The notes below the pieces were generated by a model that saw only the letters and a list, made by a program, of their open reading frames with translations, was not told where the DNA came from and did not search any database. A DNA stretch of 41,751 nt from RGIG8597 sp045133795 (GTDB taxonomy: Bacteria; Spirochaetota; GWE2-31-10). Position numbers and translations under genes: made by a program. The DNA lies in the NCBI GenBank assembly GCA_045133795.1, contig JBGUUT010000128.1, positions 1 to 41,751 on the forward strand, given 5' to 3'. Each line of letters opens with the position of its first letter. Position 1 is the stretch's first letter. This document shows, in pieces, positions 35,289 through 41,751 of this stretch.

Positions 35289-37286
35289 GTGGAAAAAAAT
35301 CAAGACAATAATTTTCTATATTCAAATATTTTTTATCTGGTTCCTTTATGTTTGATGATAACATGGGGAACCGGGTCGTTTATTTCTGCTTTTTTAGTTA
35401 ATTATAAATATTTTGGAAATGGTTTCGTAATTTTTTCTTCTCTATGTAAAATCACAATGTCCTTATTAGTTTTCTTTTTTTTAAAAAGAGTTTTTTTTGT
35501 GAAAGAAAAAACTGTATCTAACTATAAAAGATTTTGTTCTTTTGTTGGTTATGGAATTGTGATTACTTATGTTTTTTATTCTTTTCCTAGAATTGTTGTT
35601 GAATATTATGAAAATGAAAATAATCAATTGTATGTTTTTATAGATTTTATCGTAGTGTTATTTTTGACTGTTTTGCCTATAGTCTTATATATTTTTTTAA
35701 GAACAAATAGAGTTAAGCAGATTTTAGGTGGATATTCTCAAGCTGATTTTGAATATGAATTAAAAATAAAGCGAGATAAAGCTTTCAAAAAAAAAGAAAA
35801 TCTCAGATTAAGAAAAGAAAGAAATTTTCTTCAAAATATTTGGTATGATTGGATTGATATTATATTACAAGCGGTTTTGATTGTAATGTTGATTAATCAA
35901 TTTTTATTTCAAATGTATGTAATTCCTTCAGAATCGATGGTACCGACCTTTTTAAAAGGGGATATGGTTGTAGTTGATAAATTAGTTTATGGTTCGCAAA
36001 TTCCATTAACTCAATGGAAAATTCCATCTTTTTTTAAGCCTAAGACAGGGGATGTGGTTGTTTATTTAAATCCTGAAACTTATAATAAAGATTCTGATGT
36101 TTATTTTAAAAATATATTTGCACGTATTTTTCAACCTTTTTTGTATAGATTGTCTTTTACGAAAATTGATATTGATAAAAAGGATAACGGAGACCCGAAA
36201 GAGCGTTTTATTGTAAAACGTATGGTTGCGGGAGAAGGTGAGAGGATTTGTATACTTAATAATGAAGTCTATAAGAAAAAGGAAAATCAAGATTGGGAAA
36301 AAATGTCTTTTTCTGCAAAGGAATATGGAAAAGTAGATTTATATTATGAAGATAATCCTGGAATGGATGCTCAGAAAATGACGAAAGAAATTCGTTCATT
36401 ATTAAATGAGGCACAAGAAAAAGTTTTTCAGAAGATAACAGATGAGTTTGTTTTAGTTGAAAAAATAAAAAATGAAAAGGCGTTTTTTCTGTCTTATTTT
36501 AACAATGAAAATAAAGTAGTTTCTTTTGTTAAAGAAATATCTGATTATTTATCTGAGAATAGGACTTATTTTGAAGAGGTAAAGAATTCGGTAATAATCC
36601 CTTTTTTTATAAATTCAGAAAAAGCTTATTATCAATTATCAAAAGAAGATTATAAAAATAATGAAATGAAGTTAACAGACGGGCTTGCAAAGTACGGTTT
36701 TGTTGCTGTTTATCGAGCATTAGCTAATGTTTTGGAAGAACTTGAAAAAATTGATGATATTTCAGACTTGATAATAAAAGATGATATTTCTCATTTAAAT
36801 GGAGAATCACCTTATGTTTCTTATATGAAGTCTTTAAATTTTATTTATAAAACAGAAGTTTTGGTTTTATTAAATACTTTTATAAAAAATGAAAGTATAG
36901 ATTTTAATTTAATAGATTCAGAAAATCTTAATTTATTAAAGCTTTTATCAATTTATATTGATGGATTTGAAATGGTTTCTCGAACTGTATCGTGGAATAA
37001 TCCGAATTTTTATTCATTTTTTGAGTTGAGTAATATGTCTGATTATCCTTCTGTAGGTTTTATACCAAATGATGAATATTTTCTTTTGGGAGATAACCGT
37101 TATAATTCTTTAGATTGTAGATTTGGAAGTGAATATAAGATTTTTTCTTTGGATCAAGAAGATGATGGTTTATTTTCGAAAAAAGTAAAACTTTCTTGGA
37201 ATGCACATACAATAAATGAAAATTTTATTTTGGGAAAAGCTAGAATTACGTATTTTCCTTTTGGTAGAATGGGGATTATTAAATAA
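35289..37286 (+). CDS. lepB: Signal peptidase I with multiple N-terminal helices and a large insert
   Basis: This 665-residue enzyme is far longer than a usual signal peptidase I (about 180-325). The N-terminus has four membrane segments before a basic coiled region (about 150-180), then a further helix. The catalytic core follows: Ser216 in PSESMVPT, Lys310 in VKRMVAGEGE and GDNRYNS near 601-607. Nearly 290 residues separate the lysine from GDNR, against about 60-135 in ordinary enzymes, so some 160-230 residues are inserted. The insert is mostly helical (includes FVAVYRALANVLEELEKI). All catalytic residues are present, so it should be active. The start is GTG 35289 with AAAGG eight bases upstream. 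It overlaps the next signal peptidase by one base. Confidence 0.9.
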   Translation: MEKNQDNNFLYSNIFYLVPLCLMITWGTGSFISAFLVNYKYFGNGFVIFSSLCKITMSLLVFFFLKRVFFVKEKTVSNYKRFCSFVGYGIVITYVFYSFPRIVVEYYENENNQLYVFIDFIVVLFLTVLPIVLYIFLRTNRVKQILGGYSQADFEYELKIKRDKAFKKKENLRLRKERNFLQNIWYDWIDIILQAVLIVMLINQFLFQMYVIPSESMVPTFLKGDMVVVDKLVYGSQIPLTQWKIPSFFKPKTGDVVVYLNPETYNKDSDVYFKNIFARIFQPFLYRLSFTKIDIDKKDNGDPKERFIVKRMVAGEGERICILNNEVYKKKENQDWEKMSFSAKEYGKVDLYYEDNPGMDAQKMTKEIRSLLNEAQEKVFQKITDEFVLVEKIKNEKAFFLSYFNNENKVVSFVKEISDYLSENRTYFEEVKNSVIIPFFINSEKAYYQLSKEDYKNNEMKLTDGLAKYGFVAVYRALANVLEELEKIDDISDLIIKDDISHLNGESPYVSYMKSLNFIYKTEVLVLLNTFIKNESIDFNLIDSENLNLLKLLSIYIDGFEMVSRTVSWNNPNFYSFFELSNMSDYPSVGFIPNDEYFLLGDNRYNSLDCRFGSEYKIFSLDQEDDGLFSKKVKLSWNAHTINENFILGKARITYFPFGRMGIIK

Positions 37287-38014
37287 TGAGTACTTATCAC
37301 TATAAAAAGAAAATTGAAAAAGGAAAAATATTTAAAGATATTATTCTGATTTATTGTATTACAGTTTTATTTGTTTTATTGTTTAATTCTATTTTACTTC
37401 AGGCTTTTAAAATTCCAACAACATCTATGGAGCCATCTTTAAAAAAAGATGTTAGAATTTTAGTTGATAAATTTTCTGTTGGTCCTAAATATCCATTGAC
37501 TGATAAACGAATTTTTGATGCTACAGAATCGCAGGTTCAGCGAGGGGATATAATAGCTTTTTATTCTAATGAATATTATAATAAAGGTGCATTTTATCGT
37601 TCAATAACAACTTTTATTTATACTATTAGTTTTACTTTGATTGATATTCCTTTTTTAGCAAAACATTATGATTCTTCTGTTTATGTAAAAAGGGTTGTGG
37701 GAATTCCCGGAGATAAAATTAAGTTTCGTTTAATAAATGATGAAGTAGTATTAACGATTAATGGAATTCCGGAAAAAGAAATAATTCCGGGAAATTATCA
37801 GACAGTTGTTGAAAATAGAGCGAATTCTAAGTTATTGACAACTATGATTATTCAAAATGAATATACTTTAAAAGATAATGAATATTATGTATTAGGTGAT
37901 AACAGAATTTCATCTTCGGATTCTAGAATTTGGGGATGTGTTAAAAATGACCAGATTTTAGGTAAAGTTATATTTAAATATTGGCCTTTGGATTCATTTG
38001 GAGTGGCAAGATAA
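37286..38014 (+). CDS. lepB: Signal peptidase I
   Basis: This 242-residue membrane enzyme removes signal peptides from exported proteins. One N-terminal helix (about 16-40) is followed by Ser47 in IPTTSMEPS, Lys135 in VKRVVGIPGDK and Asp205 in GDNRISSSDSR. It is a standard-size enzyme with the full catalytic dyad. Its ATG shares a base with the stop of the longer signal peptidase upstream, so both are made from one message. The two are only distantly similar outside the core boxes. Confidence 0.93.
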   Translation: MSTYHYKKKIEKGKIFKDIILIYCITVLFVLLFNSILLQAFKIPTTSMEPSLKKDVRILVDKFSVGPKYPLTDKRIFDATESQVQRGDIIAFYSNEYYNKGAFYRSITTFIYTISFTLIDIPFLAKHYDSSVYVKRVVGIPGDKIKFRLINDEVVLTINGIPEKEIIPGNYQTVVENRANSKLLTTMIIQNEYTLKDNEYYVLGDNRISSSDSRIWGCVKNDQILGKVIFKYWPLDSFGVAR

Positions 38015-39153
38015 AATCAGAAATCAATCATTTATATATTCATATCCCGTTTTGTTATTCTAAATGTCATTATTGTGCTTTTTATTCTCAGTTAGACTTT
38101 TCTATTGATTTACAAAATGAATATTTTAAAGTTCTACAGAATGAATTGTCTTTTTATCTAAATAAATATTTCATAAATCCAGAAACGATTTATATTGGCG
38201 GCGGAAATCCTGGCTGTGTACCAAATTTGTTGAATAAAATTTTTTCTTTTTTGAAAGAATGTTTTGAATTGAAAGATTTGAAAGAGTTTACGGTGGAATG
38301 TAATCCTGTAAATGTAAATAGAGAATTTATAGATATCTTGACTGGTAATTTTGTTTCACGAGTATCTTTGGGTGTTCAAACTTTTGATGAAAAGTCACTG
38401 TTGAAAATTAATAGAATACATCAAAACAAAGATATAATTGAAAATGCATTAACTTTGCTTGATAGTGATGATAGTTTGAAAAATATATCAATAGATTTGA
38501 TAAATGGTTTGCCGGAAGTTGATTATGAAAATGAACTTGTAAGTCTTAATAAGAGCTTAAAAAAGTATAAAAAGTTAAATCATATTTCTTTTTATGATTT
38601 AACTATTGATGAAGGTTCTTATTTTTCTTTACATGGAAATAACTTTTTGTTTCCTGATGAAAAGAAAAAAGATTTTTTAGAAAAAAAAATTGGGGAAATA
38701 TTGCAGGCAAATAATTTTATCAGATATGAAATTTCAAATTGGATGCGAAATTCTCAAATGTCACATCATAATTTAGCATATTGGAATTATAAAGATTATT
38801 TAGGACTTGGGGCTGCTGCTCATAGTAAAGTAGGAAAATTGAGAATTGAAAATAAGCCTGATATAATCACTTATATAAATGAAGAAAAAAATAAAGATTT
38901 TTATATATTAACAGAAAAGGAAAGTTTGGAAGAATTGTTATTGATGGGATTTAGAACTATATATGGAATCCCACGAGAAACATTAAAAGTTTATTCCGGG
39001 TCTGTTAAAAACTTTGAAAAATTGATTTCGTTTTTGCGTGATAAAGACATTCTTGATGTGAGAGATGATTATAGAGTTGTATTAAATGAAAAAGGGCGAT
39101 TGTTTTTAGATTCTATTTTGGTAGATTTATTTGGATTGTTAGATTCGTTTTAA
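37981..39153 (+). CDS. hemW: HemW-like radical SAM protein
   Basis: This protein (390 residues from TTG 37981) belongs to the HemN/HemW radical SAM family. The iron-sulphur motif is Cys25, Cys29, Cys32 (HIPFCYSKCHYCAF). YIGGGNPG, RVSLGVQTFD and the HemW-type HHNLAYW are also visible. The cysteine context and HNxxYW favour the haem chaperone HemW over true HemN. The start is uncertain: TTG 37981 has no ribosome site, whereas GGAG at 38000-38003 points to codon ATA at 38011, which would give 380 residues and a more typical N-terminus. It overlaps the signal peptidase gene. Confidence 0.88.
   Translation: MAFGFIWSGKIKSEINHLYIHIPFCYSKCHYCAFYSQLDFSIDLQNEYFKVLQNELSFYLNKYFINPETIYIGGGNPGCVPNLLNKIFSFLKECFELKDLKEFTVECNPVNVNREFIDILTGNFVSRVSLGVQTFDEKSLLKINRIHQNKDIIENALTLLDSDDSLKNISIDLINGLPEVDYENELVSLNKSLKKYKKLNHISFYDLTIDEGSYFSLHGNNFLFPDEKKKDFLEKKIGEILQANNFIRYEISNWMRNSQMSHHNLAYWNYKDYLGLGAAAHSKVGKLRIENKPDIITYINEEKNKDFYILTEKESLEELLLMGFRTIYGIPRETLKVYSGSVKNFEKLISFLRDKDILDVRDDYRVVLNEKGRLFLDSILVDLFGLLDSF
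38000..38003 (+). promoter_or_regulatory. Ribosome site pointing to an unusual hemW start
   Basis: GGAG lies inside the end of lepB, seven bases before in-frame ATA 38011. No ATG, GTG or TTG follows it in the hemW frame before the conserved region. Confidence 0.4.
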
Positions 39154-39259
39154 TCTTTTTATATTATAAGTAGACATAATATATATTATCGGAAACAAAC
39201 ATGTATTATGATGATTAAACTATCTTTTAATTGATATTGAATTGTGTTATAAGTTTTTT

Positions 39260-39940
39260 ATGACAAATAAAAATGATAATTATGATTATGTTAAACTTTT
39301 TTCTTATTTAGATGAATTGAATTCATTGGCTAATCCGGAACTGGCGGATAAATATAAGGAAATTATTGAATACAATTTTACTCATTTTATTCCTGCTGTA
39401 AGATTTGATTCTGCGCTTTTCCTTTATCAAATGGCTTTAATAAGACAACCGCAAAATATTCTGGAAATTGGTTTTGGTTCCGGCGTTTCTACATATTTTA
39501 TTTATAAGCCACTTGTATCAATGAAATCTTTTTTTACATTGGAAAAAGATGAGTCAAGATGTTTGCGTGGTTTTGATGTATTGAAAGCTTTTGAAATGGA
39601 GAATGTTACTCTATTAAAAGAAGATGCTTTTGTTTTTCTACAAGAGTATCGTAATAAATCTCTTCCAAAATTTGATTATGTTTTTTTGGATGCCGGTAAA
39701 AAAGATTATCTTTCTTATTTGCCGATTATTAATGAACTTATGGCTCCCGGAGGTTTTTTGATTTGCGATAATACTTTCTTTAACGGAAAAGTTGTTCTTG
39801 AGAACGAACATTTAACAAAGTCTTATGCTAAAAGCGTACCGTTATTGAAAGAATTTAACGTAGAACTTGGAAAATCGGAGTTATATAATACTAGTTATTT
39901 TTGGATTGGTGATGGAATGTCTCTTTCGATAAAAAAATAA
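39260..39940 (+). CDS. Class I SAM-dependent O-methyltransferase
   Basis: This 226-residue enzyme resembles bacterial O-methyltransferases of the YrrM/catechol type. The SAM-binding motif I is ILEIGFGSGVSTYF, and a FDYVFLDAGKKDYLSYL segment and an APGGFLICDN loop follow in the usual order. The acceptor is unknown. ATG 39260 has no good ribosome site, and a TTG at 39242 adds six residues but also lacks one, so the start is uncertain. It is followed by the membrane protein gene 14 nt on. Confidence 0.82.
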   Translation: MTNKNDNYDYVKLFSYLDELNSLANPELADKYKEIIEYNFTHFIPAVRFDSALFLYQMALIRQPQNILEIGFGSGVSTYFIYKPLVSMKSFFTLEKDESRCLRGFDVLKAFEMENVTLLKEDAFVFLQEYRNKSLPKFDYVFLDAGKKDYLSYLPIINELMAPGGFLICDNTFFNGKVVLENEHLTKSYAKSVPLLKEFNVELGKSELYNTSYFWIGDGMSLSIKK

Positions 39941-39954
39941 TAAGGAGAATTTTT

Positions 39955-41190
39955 ATGACTGATGTTGACAATTATAAACAAAAAAAAATGGTGGCTTTTC
40001 TTTATAAACTGTTTTCTACTTTATTGTTCCTTTTTGTCATAGCAGTAGAATCTCTTTTTTTATATTTTATTTTTAAAGATCCGTTTAGGTTTTATTTCTT
40101 ATTTTCTAAACATATTTTGAAGTTTATTTTTTTATTGTTGACTGGCTTTTTTTTGTATTGTTTGAATTATGAAATAATTGGAATGCGTGTGTCTTTTAAT
40201 GCTTTTATCATTTATATAAGTAATAACTTATTGAAAGATTTTAGTATGAAAGGTTTAGAAATAGTTTATTTCTTTATATTTACATATTTTATCTTAACTT
40301 TTTTATATCAATGCTTTTATTTGAAAAATAGAAATCGATTAAGTCGAAAGAGCATTTTTAATATTATTTATAGTTCATTAACATCAATTTTAATGTGGTT
40401 ATTTATGATAACGACTTATAATTTTGTTATTGAAAAATTCAATATAAGTTTTTCTCACTTGCATGTTATTGATACTTTGTTTTTCTTTGTAATAATTTTA
40501 ATTCATCATATTCAGAAGACTTTATTTGTTTTTCTAAATTTGAAACTGGAACATAAATATTATAATTTTTATTATCATTCTGTTCCCTATTTATTATCAG
40601 ATTCAATCTTTATTTATTTTTCAATGATTCTTGGAAGTGTTTATCAAGCTATTGGAATTTTAAATATGAGCTTTTTTATAATATTTTTGGCATTTTCATT
40701 TTTAATAATAAAAATTATCAGTGAAAATATTGCAAGTAATGGTCGTTTTTATTCTATATGTTCTTTTGTTGATTCAAAACTTTTTGAAAATAATAGAAAT
40801 TATTTTGTAGTTCCCGCAATTTTTCAAAAGAAATATGATTTTTTACAAGAAGAACTCCCCGACTCTGTTTTGTTAATTGCAATAACACCTTCAAAGTCTG
40901 ATACTATTAATTTTGATGAAACTATACCGCTTACTAAACGTTTCTTTTTGTATCATAAAAGATTCTTTTGTTCGATATTGAAGTCAAAAGATGAGATTCC
41001 GGAAATAATATCGGTATTTGAGCAATTTTTTCAGGATAAAGTTCGTTTTTCAGGTTGTTCTGTTAGTTCGGAAAAATTGCGACAATTACCTGTTGATTAT
41101 ATTTTTAGTATTCTTATACATAAGTTGAAATTGAAAAGACGGAAAAATGAAAGTAAAATTATTGTTAGTAATGGATATATTGCACTTTAG
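39955..41190 (+). CDS. Polytopic membrane protein of unknown function
   Basis: This 411-residue protein has about seven or eight hydrophobic helices in residues 17-265. A soluble C-terminal domain of about 145 residues follows, ending in a basic KLKLKRRKNESK stretch. No transporter or enzyme motif is recognised. AAGGAG stands seven bases before the ATG. It lies between the methyltransferase and a small hypothetical in the same direction, with short gaps. The aromatic-rich helices resemble a receptor or sensor layout, but nothing specific supports this. Confidence 0.7.
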   Translation: MTDVDNYKQKKMVAFLYKLFSTLLFLFVIAVESLFLYFIFKDPFRFYFLFSKHILKFIFLLLTGFFLYCLNYEIIGMRVSFNAFIIYISNNLLKDFSMKGLEIVYFFIFTYFILTFLYQCFYLKNRNRLSRKSIFNIIYSSLTSILMWLFMITTYNFVIEKFNISFSHLHVIDTLFFFVIILIHHIQKTLFVFLNLKLEHKYYNFYYHSVPYLLSDSIFIYFSMILGSVYQAIGILNMSFFIIFLAFSFLIIKIISENIASNGRFYSICSFVDSKLFENNRNYFVVPAIFQKKYDFLQEELPDSVLLIAITPSKSDTINFDETIPLTKRFFLYHKRFFCSILKSKDEIPEIISVFEQFFQDKVRFSGCSVSSEKLRQLPVDYIFSILIHKLKLKRRKNESKIIVSNGYIAL

Positions 41191-41199
41191 GATTTTTAT

Positions 41200-41619
41200 A
41201 TGAATGCTTTGACTGAGCTTTTAATTATAAATAGAGTAATTCTTTTGGTGAAACAATTAACAGAAGAACCGATTGATATTATTATTAGTTATGCACCTTT
41301 AATTAAAGACAATCTTTTTTTTGTTTCTAATCGACTTGATTATTTATATAGAGGTATTAATTCTGAAGAAATGCAAAAATTAAGCAAGCAATTTTCAGCG
41401 ATTCTCAGACGGCAGATTGAAATTATTAATTTTTTGTTGAAAGAGAAAAACTTATCAAAATATTTTCCGCCAAAGATTTTTAATAATCAATTGAATTCTG
41501 CGATAGAATATTATGAAAGTATTGTGAATAAAAAACATAATTATCAAATAGATTTAAATAATAATTATATTAATGAAAGTGAGTATGGATTTCTTCTTAA
41601 TCAAATGAGTGAAAAATGA
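41200..41619 (+). CDS. Small hypothetical protein, probably helical
   Basis: This 139-residue protein has no signal peptide and no recognised domain. The sequence is mainly amphipathic helix (LTELLIINRVILLVKQL; LRRQIEIINFLLKEK). AGGA lies about seven bases before the ATG. Its stop overlaps the next start as ATGA, so the pair is translationally coupled. Confidence 0.6.
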   Translation: MNALTELLIINRVILLVKQLTEEPIDIIISYAPLIKDNLFFVSNRLDYLYRGINSEEMQKLSKQFSAILRRQIEIINFLLKEKNLSKYFPPKIFNNQLNSAIEYYESIVNKKHNYQIDLNNNYINESEYGFLLNQMSEK

Positions 41620-41751
41620 ATGATTTTAAGGATATATTTGCGAAATGGGAACTGGAACATCAGGATTTTGATTATGCAAAAACATTAGTGGATAAAAATG
41701 AGAATGAAGATTCTCATAATGAGCAATTGTCGTCTCAAAAAATGAAGGAAG
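41616..41751 (+). CDS. N-terminal fragment, possible Smr-domain protein
   Basis: The frame opens at ATG 41616, overlapping the previous stop by four bases, and runs off the window after 45 codons. The start MNDFKDIFAKWE resembles the DFGDIL-x-WE opening of spirochaetal Smr/MutS2-type proteins. The Smr domain itself lies beyond the window, so the call is tentative. Confidence 0.4.
   Translation, partial: MNDFKDIFAKWELEHQDFDYAKTLVDKNENEDSHNEQLSSQKMKE

Overview
The window is A+T-rich (roughly 30% G+C by eye) and reads as the chromosome of a spirochaete close to Treponema. The evidence is a periplasmic-flagellum sheath protein FlaA, a spirochaete-type 'spiro-SPASM' protein, a CheW and a CheX, lipoproteins with short spirochaetal signal sequences, and many TPR proteins. 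Two gene orders match what I recall of T. pallidum: amidase / small GerMN-like protein / flaA, and cheW / DegT-like / NAD kinase / recN / conserved hypothetical. That recollection was not checked. Promoters are sigma70-type with 17-18 bp spacers, and ribosome sites are strong AGGAG types. No tRNA, rRNA, CRISPR array, phage or insertion sequence was seen.

Layout. 1-69 is the tail of an unidentified gene, followed by a hairpin terminator. 158-5929 (minus) holds a membrane-anchored TPR protein, a secreted TPR protein carrying 35 tandem copies of a 13-residue Asn/Gly-rich repeat, and a cytoplasmic GH13 alpha-glucanase. 6085-8285 (plus) is a YqhQ/DUF1385 membrane protein, a small membrane protein and an exported protein. 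8289-13296 (minus) is an operon read cheW, DegT-like protein (PLP lysine replaced by Glu), NAD kinase, recN, hypothetical, from a good promoter at 13325-13353. 13435-18865 (plus) holds spiro-SPASM, a three-part SpsF-SpsG-methyltransferase fusion, an Amidase_3 cell-wall amidase and a GerMN-like protein. flaA follows on a perfect consensus promoter and ends in a strong terminator. 20062-20371 is a non-coding stretch with three alternating inverted-repeat arms.

20372-23796 (minus) is HAD phosphatase, DRE-TIM aldolase, UDP-galactopyranose mutase: a sugar or glycan operon. 23916-29674 (plus) is a four-gene envelope operon: SGNH-esterase lipoprotein, tandem LamG-like protein, chitobiase-C-like lipoprotein, and a membrane-anchored protein built from a module shared with its neighbour. 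29812-34717 is pheS, pheT, a TPR protein and a PH-like small protein. 34810-39153 is cheX, two adjacent signal peptidases I (the first with a very large insert) and hemW. 39260-41751 holds an O-methyltransferase, a polytopic membrane protein, a small hypothetical and the start of a probable Smr-type protein.

Taken together, the central 13-30 kb combines flagellar, cell-wall and glycan functions. The most unusual items are the degenerate enzymes (DegT-like without its lysine, spiro-SPASM without its radical-SAM cysteines), the sugar-transfer fusion beside flaA, the 39-bp coding repeat array, and the envelope operon. Several starts were moved downstream of the longest possible reading frame because a strong Shine-Dalgarno site or a signal peptide marks the real start.
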